DNA of 64,000 bases from Sandaracinobacteroides saxicola (GCF_014117445.1 NZ_CP059851.1:248001-312000); one strand, 5' to 3'. Shown: positions 31,733 to 41,399, numbered from the stretch's first letter. A program made the numbers and translations. Notes: generated from the sequence alone by a model not told the origin.

Positions 31733-32266
31733 ATGTCGCGCATTGGAAAGAAATCCGTGGCCATTCCGGCGGGCGTTCAGGCGAGCATCGCCGACGGCCA
31801 GCTGACGGTGAAGGGGCCGAAGGGCCAGCTCGCGATGGCGCTGCTGGACGACATCAGCTATTCGGTGGAGGCGACCGAGATCAAGGTGCTGCCGGCGAAC
31901 GACAGCAAGCGGGCGCGCGCCTTCTGGGGGATGCAGCGCACGCTGGTGTCGAACCTGGTGGTGGGTGTGACCGACGGCTTCACCAAGGTGCTGGAGATCA
32001 CCGGCGTCGGCTATCGCGCGAGCGTGGCGGGCAGCCGGCTGAAGCTGCAGCTGGGGTACAGCCACGACGTGGAATATGACCTGCCCGAGGGCATCACGGT
32101 GAAAACGCCGGACCAGACCACGGTGGAGATTTCGGGTGCCGACCGCCAGAAGGTGGGCCAGGTGGCCGCGGAAATCCGCCGCTGGCGCAAGCCGGAGCCG
32201 TACAAGGGCAAGGGCATCAAGTATCGCGGCGAGTTCATCTTCCGCAAGGAAGGGAAGAAGAAATAA
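31733..32266 (+). CDS. rplF: 50S ribosomal protein L6
   Basis: 177 residues from the ATG at 31733, giving [15 protein letters not shown]. The C-terminal rRNA-binding motif [13 protein letters not shown] is intact. It sits at the base of the L7/L12 stalk near the sarcin-ricin loop. The stop TAA overlaps the rplR start (TAATG). Confidence 0.97.
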   Translation: MSRIGKKSVAIPAGVQASIADGQLTVKGPKGQLAMALLDDISYSVEATEIKVLPANDSKRARAFWGMQRTLVSNLVVGVTDGFTKVLEITGVGYRASVAGSRLKLQLGYSHDVEYDLPEGITVKTPDQTTVEISGADRQKVGQVAAEIRRWRKPEPYKGKGIKYRGEFIFRKEGKKK

Positions 32267-32616
32267 TGGCACATCTGTCTCTCTTCGAGCGGCGCCGGCG
32301 CCGCGTGCGCACGGCGCTGGTGGCGAAGGCCGGCGGGCGGCCGCGGCTTTCGGTGCATCGCACCAACGGGCATATCTATGTCCAGGTGATCGACGACAGC
32401 GCCGGCAAGACGATCGCCGCGGCCTCGACCAACGAAAAGGGTTCGGCCGGTTCGGGCGGCACGGTGGCCGCGGCGAGCGACGTGGGCAAGCGGATCGCCG
32501 AACGGGCGAAGGCGGCCGGCGTGTCGCGCGTGGTGTTCGACCGGGGCGGGTTCCTGTTTCACGGCCGGGTGAAGGCGCTGGCGGATGCGGCGCGCGAAGG
32601 CGGATTGGAGTTTTAA
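32266..32616 (+). CDS. rplR: 50S ribosomal protein L18
   Basis: 116 residues; [20 protein letters not shown] with [17 protein letters not shown] is typical, and the end [20 protein letters not shown] is conserved. It binds 5S rRNA. It shares one base with rplF and is three bases from rpsE. Confidence 0.97.
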   Translation: MAHLSLFERRRRRVRTALVAKAGGRPRLSVHRTNGHIYVQVIDDSAGKTIAAASTNEKGSAGSGGTVAAASDVGKRIAERAKAAGVSRVVFDRGGFLFHGRVKALADAAREGGLEF

Positions 32617-32619
32617 GGC

Positions 32620-33330
32620 ATGGCTGACGAAATTCAGATGGATGCGCCGGCGGCCGAAGCTTCGGCGCCCGAGGGTGGCCGGGGCCGGGGCGGTCGTGGC
32701 CGTGGCCGCGATGGCGGCAATCGTGAGGGCGGCAACCGCGGCGGCAACCGCGGGCGGCGCGACGAGAAGCAGGCGCTGACGGCGGACGATGGTGCGGAAC
32801 TGGTCGAGAAGCTGGTGCACATCAACCGGGTGTCGAAGACGGTGAAGGGCGGCAAGCGCTTCGGCTTTGCGGCACTCGTTGTGGTGGGTGACGGCAAGGG
32901 CCGGGTCGGGTTCGGCCATGGCAAGGCGCGCGAAGTGCCCGAAGCCATCTCCAAGGCGACGGCAGCGGCGAAGAAGGCGATGGTTCGCATTCCGCTGCGC
33001 GAGGGCCGGACGCTGCACCATGACGGCTTCGGCCATTTCGGCGCCGGCAAGGTCTATGTGCGCAGCGCGACGCAGGGAACGGGCATCATCGCCGGCGGCC
33101 CGATGCGCGCGGTGTTCGAGAGCCTGGGCGTGGCGGATGTCGTTTCCAAGTCGGTGGGCACGAACAACCCGTACAACATGATCCGCGCGACCTTTGCCGC
33201 GCTGACCGAGCAGGTCAGCCCGAAGGCGGTGGCGCAGCGGCGCGGCAAGAAGGTGGCCGACCTGCTGGCGCGTCGCGGCGACATCAGCGCGGTGCAGGCG
33301 ACGGTCGATGCCGACGCCGTGGTTGCCTGA
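32620..33330 (+). CDS. rpsE: 30S ribosomal protein S5 with RGG-rich N-terminus
   Basis: 236 residues against about 165 in E. coli. Residues 1-55 are an acidic stretch followed by Gly-Arg repeats ([26 protein letters not shown]). The normal S5 begins near [19 protein letters not shown]. The family core [14 protein letters not shown] and [12 protein letters not shown] is complete. The extension is probably disordered and RNA-binding; similar extensions are known in sphingomonads. S5 acts at the mRNA entry and in decoding accuracy. Confidence 0.97.
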   Translation: MADEIQMDAPAAEASAPEGGRGRGGRGRGRDGGNREGGNRGGNRGRRDEKQALTADDGAELVEKLVHINRVSKTVKGGKRFGFAALVVVGDGKGRVGFGHGKAREVPEAISKATAAAKKAMVRIPLREGRTLHHDGFGHFGAGKVYVRSATQGTGIIAGGPMRAVFESLGVADVVSKSVGTNNPYNMIRATFAALTEQVSPKAVAQRRGKKVADLLARRGDISAVQATVDADAVVA

Positions 33331-33341
33331 GGAGAGTGACG

Positions 33342-33554
33342 ATGGCAGCGAAGAAACAAGCGGAGGCCGCGGCGCCGGCGACGATCAAGGTGACGCAGAC
33401 CGGTTCGCCGATCCGCCGCACGCCCGACCAGCGCGCGACGCTGGTGGGCCTGGGGCTGAACAAGATGCACCGGACGCGCGAGCTGGAAGACACGCCGGCG
33501 GTGCGCGGGATGATCCGCAAGGTGCAGCATATGGTGAAGGTGACCGAAGGCTGA
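33342..33554 (+). CDS. rpmD: 50S ribosomal protein L30
   Basis: 70 residues from the ATG at 33342, preceded by GGAG at 33331; an in-frame GTG at 33336 is too close to that site. The core [22 protein letters not shown] matches L30, with a short Ala/Lys N-terminal addition. It is followed by an unusual 185-base gap before rplO. Confidence 0.95.
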   Translation: MAAKKQAEAAAPATIKVTQTGSPIRRTPDQRATLVGLGLNKMHRTRELEDTPAVRGMIRKVQHMVKVTEG

Positions 33555-33739
33555 AGGGCCGATATTCAGCCCATCCCGGGCTGCAAATGGCGACGCGCCG
33601 AACTTCCGGTGCTCACGTGCCTCAAGCACGCTGCGCTCCGGTTTCGTCTCCTCACCATTTTCGCCGCGGGCTGAGTTGAATCTCACCCCTTCAGACGGAC
33701 GTGCAAAGAACAGGCGCGAACATAGCGAAAGCGAGTGCA
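33555..33739. repeat. Gene-free insert between rpmD and rplO, candidate dispersed repeat
   Basis: 185 bases split two spc-operon genes that are normally almost adjacent. The block opens with a CAGCCC-ATCC-CGGGCTG hairpin (about 33565-33582) and is bounded by partly inverted ends (ATTCAGCCC near 33564 and GGGCTGAGTTGAAT near 33671). It has no ribosome binding site or gene on the + strand. The - strand reading through it is open but belongs to no recognised family. Composition and end symmetry suggest a small non-autonomous element. Confidence 0.5.
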
Positions 33740-34216
33740 ATGAAACTGAATGAGATCAAGGACAATCCCGGCGCCCGCGTCGATCGCGTGCGGGTGGGGC
33801 GTGGCATCGGTTCCGGCCTGGGCAAGACCGCCGGGCGCGGACAGAAGGGTCAGAAGAGCCGCTCCGGCGTGGCCGTGAAGGGGTTCGAGGGCGGGCAGAT
33901 GCCGCTGCACATGCGGCTGCCCAAGCGTGGCTTCAACAAGCCGAACGCGCGCGAATACAGCGAAGTGAACATCGGCGCCCTGCAGGCGGCGGTGGACGCC
34001 GGGAAGCTGGCGGCAGGTGGCGCGGTCGACGTGGCGGCGCTGCAGGCGGCGGGTCTGGTGACGCAACCGAAGGACGGCGTGCGGCTGCTGGGCAAGGGTG
34101 CCATCACGGCCGCGCTGAACCTGACCGTGGCGGGCGTTACCGCGTCGGCGAAGGCGGCGGTGGAAGCCGCCGGCGGCAGCGTGACGCTGATCGCGCGGCC
34201 GAAAACGGACGCCTGA
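33740..34216 (+). CDS. rplO: 50S ribosomal protein L15
   Basis: 158 residues from the ATG at 33740, giving [20 protein letters not shown]. The Gly/Arg-rich [19 protein letters not shown] segment and [16 protein letters not shown] are signatures of L15. The open frame begins earlier (33701) only within the preceding insert. Last ribosomal gene before secY. Confidence 0.97.
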   Translation: MKLNEIKDNPGARVDRVRVGRGIGSGLGKTAGRGQKGQKSRSGVAVKGFEGGQMPLHMRLPKRGFNKPNAREYSEVNIGALQAAVDAGKLAAGGAVDVAALQAAGLVTQPKDGVRLLGKGAITAALNLTVAGVTASAKAAVEAAGGSVTLIARPKTDA

Positions 34217-34293
34217 GGCTTTTCACCCGGCGCTTTGCCCCTTACATCGGGCGGGCGCCGGGCGGGGCCTGAAGCGGTTTGAAGGATATTTGC

Positions 34294-35661
34294 ATGGCGA
34301 CGGCGGCCGATAATCTGGCATCCAATCTGAGCTTCGCCAATTTTTCCAAGGCGACCGAGCTGAAGAAGCGGCTTTGGTTCACGCTGGGCGCGCTTGTCGT
34401 GTTCCGGCTCTGCTCCTTCGTGCCGATCCCCGGCATCGATCCGGTGGCGCTGGACCAGCTGTTCAGCCGCACCCAGGGCGGTGTGATGGACTTCTTCAAC
34501 ATGTTCTCGGGCGGCGCCTTGCAGCGCATGTCGATCGTGGCGCTGGGGATCATGCCCTATATCACCGCCTCGATTGTGGTGCAGCTGATGGGCAGCATCT
34601 ATGGCCCTTGGATGGCGCTGAAGAAGGAAGGCGAGAGCGGCCGCAAGAAGCTGAACCAGTATACCCGGTTCGGCACGGTGATCCTGACCATCTTCCAGGG
34701 CTATGGCATCGCCATCGGGCTGGAAGGCTGGGGTGCGTCCAATGGCATCAGCGCGGTGATGGATCCGGGCTGGTTCTTCCGCATCACCTGCATCATCACG
34801 CTGCTGGGCGGCACGATGTTCCTGATGTGGCTGGGCGAGCAGATCACGGCGCGCGGCATCGGCAACGGCATCAGCCTGATCATCATGGCGGGCATTGTCG
34901 CGCATCTGCCGACGGCGATCGGCGGCTTGCTGGAACAGGGGCGGACCGGGGCGATCTCGGCGGGTTTCATCCTGATCGTCGCCGTGCTGGCGCTGGTGGT
35001 GATCGCCGGCATTTGCCTGATGGAGCGGGCGCAGCGGCGCATCCTGATCCAGTATCCCAAGCGGCAGCAGGGCAACCGCATGTTCCAGGGCGACAGCAGC
35101 CACCTGCCGCTGAAGCTGAACACGGCCGGGGTGATCCCGCCGATCTTCGCCAGCAGCCTGTTGCTGATGCCGCTGACCGTGGCGCAGTTCGCCGGGCAGG
35201 GGGCCAAGGAGGGCAGCAGTGCCTTCGGCGATTTCCTGATCACGCTGACGACGGCATTGCAGCACGGCGCGCCGCTGTACATGGCGCTTTATGCCTTCGG
35301 GATCATCTTCTTCAGCTTCTTCTATACCGCGGTGGTGTTCAACCCCGAGGAGACGGCGGACAATCTGAAGAAATATGGCGGCTTCATTCCGGGCATCCGG
35401 CCGGGCGAGCGGACGGCGCAATATCTGGATTATGTGCTGACGCGGATCACGGTGGTGGGGGCGGCCTATCTGACCATCATCTGCCTGTTGCCGGAATTCC
35501 TGATCAGCCAGATGGCGGTGCCTTTCTATTTCGGCGGCACGTCCCTGCTGATCGTGGTCAATGTGACGATGGATACGGTGACGCAGATCCAGAGCCACAT
35601 GCTGGCGCACCAATATGAGGGCCTCATCAAGAAGGCGAAGTTGCGCGGCGCTCGTCGCTGA
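34294..35661 (+). CDS. secY: SecY, protein translocase channel subunit
   Basis: 455 residues with ten predicted transmembrane segments, forming the pore used with SecA (encoded at 11942). AAGGA at 34282-34286 precedes the ATG at 34294 by 7 bases. The plug/TM2 region GGALQRMSIVALGIMPYITA and the TM5-6 loop ERAQRRILIQYPKRQ, which contacts SecA and ribosomes, are visible. The 77-base gap after rplO contains a CCCGGCGC/GCGCCGGG hairpin. Confidence 0.98.
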   Translation: MATAADNLASNLSFANFSKATELKKRLWFTLGALVVFRLCSFVPIPGIDPVALDQLFSRTQGGVMDFFNMFSGGALQRMSIVALGIMPYITASIVVQLMGSIYGPWMALKKEGESGRKKLNQYTRFGTVILTIFQGYGIAIGLEGWGASNGISAVMDPGWFFRITCIITLLGGTMFLMWLGEQITARGIGNGISLIIMAGIVAHLPTAIGGLLEQGRTGAISAGFILIVAVLALVVIAGICLMERAQRRILIQYPKRQQGNRMFQGDSSHLPLKLNTAGVIPPIFASSLLLMPLTVAQFAGQGAKEGSSAFGDFLITLTTALQHGAPLYMALYAFGIIFFSFFYTAVVFNPEETADNLKKYGGFIPGIRPGERTAQYLDYVLTRITVVGAAYLTIICLLPEFLISQMAVPFYFGGTSLLIVVNVTMDTVTQIQSHMLAHQYEGLIKKAKLRGARR

Positions 35662-35698
35662 CGCGGATGGTGCGGCTGCGGCCGCGAAGGGGGACGGC

Positions 35699-36358
35699 AT
35701 GGCGGCGTTGAACATCATCCTGCTGGGCCCGCCCGGCGCGGGCAAGGGGACGCAGGCGCAGCGGCTGGCGGCGCATCGCGGGATGGTGCAGCTTTCGACC
35801 GGGGACATGCTGCGCGCGGCGATCAAGGCGGGAACCGCGGTGGGTGTGCAGGCGAAGGCGGTGATGGACGCCGGCGCGCTGGTGAGCGACGAGATTGTCA
35901 GCGGGCTGATCGACGAGGCGCTGGCGGCGCTGCCGATGGAGACGGGGACCATCTTCGATGGCTATCCGCGGACGTCGGCGCAGGCGGACTCGCTGGATGC
36001 GCTGCTAGCGAAGCATGGCCGGTCGCTGGATGCGGTGATCGAGCTGGAGGTCGACGAGGATGCGCTGGTGGAGCGGATCGTCGGCCGCTTTACCTGCGCG
36101 AATTGCGGCACCGGCTATCATGACCGGTTCAAGCAGCCGGCGCGCAAGGGTGTTTGCGATGTCTGCGGCGGCATCGAGTTCAAGCGGCGCCCGGACGACA
36201 ATGAAGCGACGGTGCGGACGCGGATGGCGGAATATCGGGCGAAGACCGCGCCGATCCTGCCGATCTACGAGATGCGGGGCCTGGTGGGCCGGGTGGACGG
36301 CATGGGCAGCATGGAAGCGGTCGAGGCCGGGATCGAAGCCATTCTGGCGGATGTCTGA
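35699..36358 (+). CDS. adk: Adenylate kinase with zinc-type lid
   Basis: 219 residues; interconverts ATP, ADP and AMP. The P-loop is GPPGAGKGTQ (from residue 10), the AMP-binding STGDMLRAAI and DGYPRT follow. The lid carries two CXXC pairs (CANCGTGYHD and CDVCGG), so it should bind zinc, unlike the E. coli enzyme. The start at 35699 follows AAGGGGG and lies 37 bases after secY, the usual location. Confidence 0.96.
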   Translation: MAALNIILLGPPGAGKGTQAQRLAAHRGMVQLSTGDMLRAAIKAGTAVGVQAKAVMDAGALVSDEIVSGLIDEALAALPMETGTIFDGYPRTSAQADSLDALLAKHGRSLDAVIELEVDEDALVERIVGRFTCANCGTGYHDRFKQPARKGVCDVCGGIEFKRRPDDNEATVRTRMAEYRAKTAPILPIYEMRGLVGRVDGMGSMEAVEAGIEAILADV

Positions 36359-36364
36359 TGGTGG

Positions 36365-36393
36365 TTGACAGGAAGCGGGCTGGCGACTAGCAC
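36365..36393 (+). promoter_or_regulatory. Candidate promoter of the alpha operon
   Basis: A consensus TTGACA at 36365-36370 is followed after 17 bases by TAGCAC at 36388-36393. It lies at the start of the 156-base adk-rpsM gap, which would leave a leader of about 115 bases before rpsM. The -35 box is perfect but the -10 is poor, so activity is uncertain. Confidence 0.45.
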
Positions 36394-36514
36394 GTCCGCT
36401 TCCGAGTCCTGCTGTTGTCAGGGGCGCTTTTTCGCGTCTCTGCCGCATTTGGACGGATCAACGCAAAGAGATAGCGGGCGCGCCCAACGCCTGCTGTGGA
36501 GCAGGAGTGAGTTT

Positions 36515-36883
36515 GTGGCACGTATCGCCGGGGTCAATATCCCGACCAACAAGCGCGTTGAGATCGCGCTGACCTACATTCACGGCATCGGCCGTGCGAA
36601 GGCCAAGGAAATCACCACCAAGCTGGGGTTCGAGCCGCAGCGCCGGGTGCAGGACCTGAGCGACCAGGAAATCCTGACGATTCGCGAGGCGATCGACAAG
36701 GATTACACGGTCGAGGGTGACCTGCGCCGCGAGGTGGCGATGAACATCAAGCGGCTGATGGACCTGGCCTGCTATCGCGGGCTGCGCCATCGCAAGGGCC
36801 TGCCGGTGCGCGGGCAGCGCACGCACACCAATGCTCGCACCCGCAAGGGTAAGGCGAAGCCGATCGCAGGGAAGAAGAAGTAA
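36515..36883 (+). CDS. rpsM: 30S ribosomal protein S13
   Basis: 122 residues from the GTG at 36515, placed 7 bases after AGGAG (36503-36507). [20 protein letters not shown] and the tail [21 protein letters not shown] are canonical; an open frame back to 36365 is leader. It bridges to the 50S subunit. The TAA stop overlaps the rpsK start. Confidence 0.97.
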   Translation: MARIAGVNIPTNKRVEIALTYIHGIGRAKAKEITTKLGFEPQRRVQDLSDQEILTIREAIDKDYTVEGDLRREVAMNIKRLMDLACYRGLRHRKGLPVRGQRTHTNARTRKGKAKPIAGKKK

Positions 36884-37272
36884 TGGCACGCGAACCCGCC
36901 CGTTTGAAGCGCCGCGAGCGCAAGAACATCACCGCCGGTGTCGCGCATGTGAACGCCAGCTTCAACAACACGATGGTGACGATCACCGATGCCCAGGGCA
37001 ATGCCATTGCCTGGTCGTCCGCGGGCACCGTGGGCTTCAAGGGCAGCCGCAAGTCGACGCCCTATGCCGCGCAGGTTGCCGCGGAAGACGCCGGCAAGAA
37101 GGCGGCGGAACATGGCGTCCGCACGCTGGAGGTCGAGGTCAAGGGTCCGGGCTCTGGCCGCGAATCGGCGCTGCGCGCGTTGCAGGCGGTGGGGTTCCAG
37201 ATCACGGCGATCCGCGATGTGACGTCGATCCCGCACAATGGGGTGCGCCCGCCGAAGCGTCGTCGGGTCTGA
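36883..37272 (+). CDS. rpsK: 30S ribosomal protein S11
   Basis: 129 residues; [34 protein letters not shown] and [16 protein letters not shown] are family hallmarks. Part of the 30S platform near E-site mRNA. One-base overlap with rpsM; rpsD, which follows rpsK in many bacteria, is absent, as is usual in alphaproteobacteria. Confidence 0.97.
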   Translation: MAREPARLKRRERKNITAGVAHVNASFNNTMVTITDAQGNAIAWSSAGTVGFKGSRKSTPYAAQVAAEDAGKKAAEHGVRTLEVEVKGPGSGRESALRALQAVGFQITAIRDVTSIPHNGVRPPKRRRV

Positions 37273-37352
37273 TGATTCGGGTGCCGCCGGCGGGCTCGGC
37301 GGTGCCTTTTGACTGAACGGGTGGCGTGGCCTGCCGCCCCAGGTACGAGGTG

Positions 37353-38408
37353 ATGAGCGTGGCAGCAGTGATCGCAAAGAATTGGCAGGAACTGAAGAAG
37401 CCGAACGCGCTGGAAGTGAAGGCGGGCGGCAATCGCAAGAAAAAGGCGTTTGTGGCGGAACCGCTGGAACGTGGTTTCGGCCTGACGCTGGGCAATGCGC
37501 TGCGTCGCGTGCTGCTGTCGAGCCTGCAGGGCGCGGCGGTGACGGCGATCCGCATCGATGGCGCTCTGCACGAGTTCAGCTTCCTGAACGGCGTGCGGGA
37601 GGATGTGACCGACATCGTCCTGAACGTGAAGCAGATCGTGGTGAAGATGCAGGGCGACCAGCCGAAGCGGCTGACGCTGTCGGCGACCGGCCCCGGCGAA
37701 GTGACCGCCGGGCAGATCGCGGTGACGGGTGATATCGAGATTTCCAACCCCGAGCTGGTGATCTGCACGCTGGACCAGGGCGCGACCTTCAACATGGAAC
37801 TAACGGTGATGACCGGCAAGGGCTATGCGCCCGCGTCGGCCAACCGTCCGGCCGACGCGCCGATCGGGCTGATCCCGGTCGATGCGCTGTTCTCCCCCGT
37901 GCGTCAGGTGGCGTACAAGGTGGAGAATACGCGGGTCGGGCAAGAGCTTGATTATGACAAGCTGACGCTGACGGTGGAAACCGACGGCAGCGTGACGCCC
38001 GATGATGCGCTGGGCTATGCCGCGCGCATCCTGCAGGACCAGTTGCAGCTGTTCGTCAACTTCGACGAGCCGAGCGCGCGGCCGGTGGCGGTGCCGGTAT
38101 CGACCGGCATGGCGCTGGATGAGCCGACCGATGTCAGCATGAACCGCAACCTGCTGAAGAAGGTGGATGAGCTGGAGCTGTCGGTGCGCAGTGCCAACTG
38201 TCTGAAGAACGACAACATCATCTACATCGGTGACCTGGTGCAGAAGTCGGAGCCGGAGATGCTGCGCACGCCGAACTTCGGCCGCAAGAGCCTGAATGAG
38301 ATCAAGGAAGTGCTGGCCACGATGGGCCTGCGGCTGGGCATGGACATCCCGGGCTGGCCGCCGGAGAATATCGAGGAACTGGCGAAGAAGCTGGAGCAGG
38401 AGTTTTAG
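37353..38408 (+). CDS. rpoA: RNA polymerase alpha subunit
   Basis: 351 residues. The N-terminal assembly domain has [26 protein letters not shown], and the C-terminal promoter/activator-contact domain has [19 protein letters not shown] and [12 protein letters not shown]. The ATG at 37353 gives [18 protein letters not shown], close to other alphaproteobacterial starts. The next gene, rplQ, is 215 bases away, long for this operon; the gap shows a GATTGC-GAA-GCAATC hairpin near 38437 but no gene. Confidence 0.97.
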   Translation: MSVAAVIAKNWQELKKPNALEVKAGGNRKKKAFVAEPLERGFGLTLGNALRRVLLSSLQGAAVTAIRIDGALHEFSFLNGVREDVTDIVLNVKQIVVKMQGDQPKRLTLSATGPGEVTAGQIAVTGDIEISNPELVICTLDQGATFNMELTVMTGKGYAPASANRPADAPIGLIPVDALFSPVRQVAYKVENTRVGQELDYDKLTLTVETDGSVTPDDALGYAARILQDQLQLFVNFDEPSARPVAVPVSTGMALDEPTDVSMNRNLLKKVDELELSVRSANCLKNDNIIYIGDLVQKSEPEMLRTPNFGRKSLNEIKEVLATMGLRLGMDIPGWPPENIEELAKKLEQEF

Positions 38409-38623
38409 GCCAAGCGGGGCGCACGGCCTGGAAGCGGATTGCGAAGCAATCGGCTGAAGGGCGCCGACTCCCGCGCAGGCCGACCGGCGGGGCCTGCCGG
38501 AACCCGTCCGACGGCTTCGGCGCCCGACGACAAACCCAAGGCGCCCGGGGTCAAGCGGGCGTGGTCTGGGGTTCCCGGTCGGCACAGTGCCGCGCGGCCC
38601 CTTAACGAACGGAAGGAAGAGAC

Positions 38624-39046
38624 ATGCGTCACGGGGTTTCAGGTCGCAAGCTGGGGCGGACCTCCAGCCACCGCACGGCGATGTTCCGCAACATGGCGGC
38701 GGCGCTGATCAAGCATGAGCAAATCACGACGACGCTGCCGAAGGCGAAGGAGCTGCGCCCCTATGTTGAGAAGCTGGTGACGCTGGCGAAGCATGGCGGC
38801 CTGTCGAACCGGCGCCTGGCGCAGGCGCGGCTGATGGACGAGGCACAGCTGGCCAAGCTGTTCGATGTGCTGGCGCCGCGCTATGCCGACCGGCCGGGCG
38901 GCTATGTCCGCGTGCTGAAGGCGGGTTTCCGGGCCAGCGACCAGGCGGCGATGGGTATCATCGAATTTGTCGACCGCGACATGAGCGCGAAGGGGCAGGA
39001 CAGCGGCCCGGTCGAAAACAACATGGTGGCTGACGAGGCCGCATAG
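38624..39046 (+). CDS. rplQ: 50S ribosomal protein L17
   Basis: 140 residues; [20 protein letters not shown] and [16 protein letters not shown] are diagnostic. The end has an acidic tail beyond the 117-127 residue core. AAGGAAGAG precedes the ATG. It is the last gene of the ribosomal block. Confidence 0.97.
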   Translation: MRHGVSGRKLGRTSSHRTAMFRNMAAALIKHEQITTTLPKAKELRPYVEKLVTLAKHGGLSNRRLAQARLMDEAQLAKLFDVLAPRYADRPGGYVRVLKAGFRASDQAAMGIIEFVDRDMSAKGQDSGPVENNMVADEAA

Positions 39047-39090
39047 ACCCTCATCTTTTCCTTGCCTTGGCGCGAGCGAGGCGGAATAAG

Positions 39091-39124
39091 CCGGTCGGCG
39101 TTGCAGTGCAGCAATGCCGGCCGG
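39091..39124 (+). promoter_or_regulatory. Hairpin abutting the methyltransferase ribosome binding site
   Basis: CCGGTCGGCGTTGC (39091-39104), loop AGTGCA, GCAATGCCGGCCGG (39111-39124): a 14-bp stem with two G-U pairs. Its right arm includes the first bases of the GGAG (39123-39126) that serves the ATG at 39133. It could terminate the alpha operon only weakly, as there is no U-tract, or dampen translation of the next gene. Confidence 0.5.
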
Positions 39125-39132
39125 AGTGACTT

Positions 39133-39819
39133 ATGGCGGCGACGGGGACGGGGCGGTTTTTCGAGGGGCTGTCGGCGCGGTTTCGCGCGGGTCGGGATGT
39201 GGCGCTGCGGGCGTTCCTGTCGCGGCTGTCCGCCGCGAACGGCGGTGCGCTGCGCGTGCTCGATCTGGGCGGCCGCGTGGACTATTGGGCGCGCGTCGGG
39301 TTCGATTTCCTGGATGCCCATGATATCCATATCCATTGCATCAACTATACCACCGACGAGCTGCGGCTGAATGTCGGGCAGCATCCGCGGATCACCGCGG
39401 AGGTGGGGGACGCGCGGAACCTGCCGCATCTGGCGGACGGCAGCTTTGACCTGGTGCACAGCAATTCGGTGATCGAGCATGTCGGCCGGTTCGCCGACAT
39501 GCTGGCCTTTGCCGGCGAAACGCGGCGGCTGGCCCCGGCCTATTATCTTCAGACCCCCTATTTCTGGTTTCCCATCGATCCGCATTCGCCGCGCGCGCCA
39601 TTCATCCACTGGTTGCCCAATCCGCTGCGGCTGAAGATCGTGCGGCGGGTGAAGGTGGGGTGGGCGCGCCCGACGCGCGATGTGGCGCACAGCATGCGGA
39701 ACATCGAAAGCACGATGCTGATCGACAAGTCCATGCTGCGTGCTTTGCTGCCGGATGCACGCATCCGGTTCGAGCGGTTGCTGCTGCTGCCCAAATCGCT
39801 GATCGCCGAGCGCGGCTGA
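39133..39819 (+). CDS. Class I SAM-dependent methyltransferase
   Basis: 228 residues. Motif I appears as LRVLDLGGRVDYW (a degenerate DxGxG), and the post-II acidic region as DARNLPHLADGSFDLVHSNSVIEHV, the D-L-V-x-S-N-x-V-I-E-H pattern of Methyltransf_11/25 enzymes. The second half (YYLQTPYFWFPIDPHSPRAPFIHWL) has a marked aromatic patch and resembles enzymes acting on lipids or cell-surface carbohydrates; the substrate is unknown. The TGATG overlap with the next gene suggests they form a unit. Confidence 0.8.
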   Translation: MAATGTGRFFEGLSARFRAGRDVALRAFLSRLSAANGGALRVLDLGGRVDYWARVGFDFLDAHDIHIHCINYTTDELRLNVGQHPRITAEVGDARNLPHLADGSFDLVHSNSVIEHVGRFADMLAFAGETRRLAPAYYLQTPYFWFPIDPHSPRAPFIHWLPNPLRLKIVRRVKVGWARPTRDVAHSMRNIESTMLIDKSMLRALLPDARIRFERLLLLPKSLIAERG

Positions 39820-40952
39820 TGTTCGATTTCCGCTATGGCCCGCGGCTGCGTGTGGGCGCCGGGGCGGCGGTGGGAATCGATTCGCTGCTGCCGCCGGGAC
39901 CGGTGCTGGTGGTGAGCGATGCCGGCCTGACCGCGCTGGGGCTGGTGGATCCGTTGCTGCGGGCGTTGCGCGCGGCGGGCCGGGTGGTGACCTTGTTCGA
40001 TGCGGTGGAGGCCGATCCTTCGGCCGCGACGGTGCTGCGCTGCGTGGCCGCGGGGCAGGGCGTGGCGGCGGTGGTGGGGTTCGGCGGGGGCTCGCCGATG
40101 GATGTGGCGAAGCTGGCGGCCTATCTGCTGGGCAGCGGCGACCTGCTGGACGACATTTATGGCGTTGATCAGGCGCAGGGGCGGCGGCTGCCGCTGGTGC
40201 TGGTGCCGACAACGGCGGGGACGGGCAGCGAGGCGACACCGATCAGCATCATCACCGTGGGCGAAACCGAGAAGAAGGGTGTGGTATCGGCGCCGCTGGT
40301 GCCGGACTGGGCGGTGCTGGATGCGACGCTGACGCTGGGCCTGCCACGCGCCGTGACGGCGGCGACCGGTATCGATGCCATGGTGCATGCGATCGAAGCC
40401 TATACCAGCAAGCGGTTGAAGAACCCGATGTCCGACATGCTGGCACGGGCGGCGTTGCGGCTGCTGGCGGCGAACATCCGCCGGGCGTGCGATGTGCCGG
40501 GCGACATCGAGGCGCGGCAGGCCATGCTGATGGGCAGCCACTTGGCGGGTGTTGCCTTTGCCAATGCGCCCGTGGGGGGCGTGCATGCGCTGGCCTATCC
40601 GTTGGGGGGGCATTTTCATGTGCCGCATGGCCTGTCCAATGCGCTGATGCTGCCCGGGGTTTTGCGCTTCAACCTGCCGGAAGCCGCGGATTTCTATGCG
40701 GAACTTTCCTTCGAGCTTGACGCCGCGGGGGCGGACGTCGCAAAGGTTAACGGGGCGGAAGGTTTCATTGCTGCGTTGCAGCGCATCGCTGTTGATTGCG
40801 GTCTGCCGGATCGGCTGTCAGCAGTGGGGGTGGCCGAGAGCGATCTCGATCTGCTGGCAGCCGAGGCAATGAAACAGCAGCGACTGTTGATCAACAATCC
40901 GCGTGTCATCGGGGAGGGGGACGCGCGCCGGCTTTACGCCGAAGTGCTTTGA
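39819..40952 (+). CDS. Iron-containing alcohol dehydrogenase
   Basis: 377 residues. The NAD-binding motif is GFGGGSPMDVAK (about residues 80-91). The metal ligands fall in ATGIDAMVHAIEAYTS and GGVHALAYPLGGHFHVPHG, which supply Asp and three His. It should reduce aldehydes or oxidise alcohols with NAD(H), in the cytoplasm. The ATG at 39819 overlaps the methyltransferase stop; the open frame back to 39660 is shadow. Substrate not predictable; it could belong to a small lipid or aldehyde pathway with its neighbours. Confidence 0.9.
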   Translation: MFDFRYGPRLRVGAGAAVGIDSLLPPGPVLVVSDAGLTALGLVDPLLRALRAAGRVVTLFDAVEADPSAATVLRCVAAGQGVAAVVGFGGGSPMDVAKLAAYLLGSGDLLDDIYGVDQAQGRRLPLVLVPTTAGTGSEATPISIITVGETEKKGVVSAPLVPDWAVLDATLTLGLPRAVTAATGIDAMVHAIEAYTSKRLKNPMSDMLARAALRLLAANIRRACDVPGDIEARQAMLMGSHLAGVAFANAPVGGVHALAYPLGGHFHVPHGLSNALMLPGVLRFNLPEAADFYAELSFELDAAGADVAKVNGAEGFIAALQRIAVDCGLPDRLSAVGVAESDLDLLAAEAMKQQRLLINNPRVIGEGDARRLYAEVL

Positions 40953-40961
40953 AGGAGTTTT

Positions 40962-41399
40962 ATGTCGTCCCGTTCTGCCTATCGCCCGCGCAGCCATTAT
41001 CGCGCCTGGCGCACCATCCCGACCCGATGGATGGACAATGACGTTTATGGCCATGTCAACAATGTGGTGTTCTACAGCTGGTTCGACACGGCGGTGAACG
41101 CCTGGCTGGTCGACAAGGGCCTGCTGGACATGATGAAGGGCGACAGCATCGGCCTGGTCGCCGAAACCGGATGCCGCTATGCCCGGCCGGTGGCGTTTCC
41201 GGACGAGGTGCAGGCGGGGATTGCGGTTTCGCACCTGGGCAACAGCAGCGTGCGTTACGACATCGGCCTGTTCGTCAACGGCAATCCGGCGCCGGCGGCG
41301 GAGGGGTTTTTCGTGCATGTTTATGTCGACCGTGCCCATCGGCGACCACGGCCGCTGGGGGACGATTGGCGCCGACTTTTGCAAACCATCATGATTTGA
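40962..41399 (+). CDS. Acyl-CoA thioesterase, 4HBT family
   Basis: 145-residue hotdog-fold protein. The motif TRWMDNDVYGHVNNVVFYSW contains the catalytic Asp (the D of the xxDxxGHVNN block) and the CoA-contacting GHVNN. It should hydrolyse acyl-CoA to free acid and CoA. It starts 10 bases after the alcohol dehydrogenase with GGAG upstream, so the two are likely cotranscribed. Confidence 0.88.
   Translation: MSSRSAYRPRSHYRAWRTIPTRWMDNDVYGHVNNVVFYSWFDTAVNAWLVDKGLLDMMKGDSIGLVAETGCRYARPVAFPDEVQAGIAVSHLGNSSVRYDIGLFVNGNPAPAAEGFFVHVYVDRAHRRPRPLGDDWRRLLQTIMI

Noticed and set aside
33054-33740. 228-codon - strand frame through the rpmD-rplO insert
   Set aside because: Most of it is antisense to rpsE and rpmD. 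It has no ribosome binding site, and the insert is better explained as a non-coding repeat.
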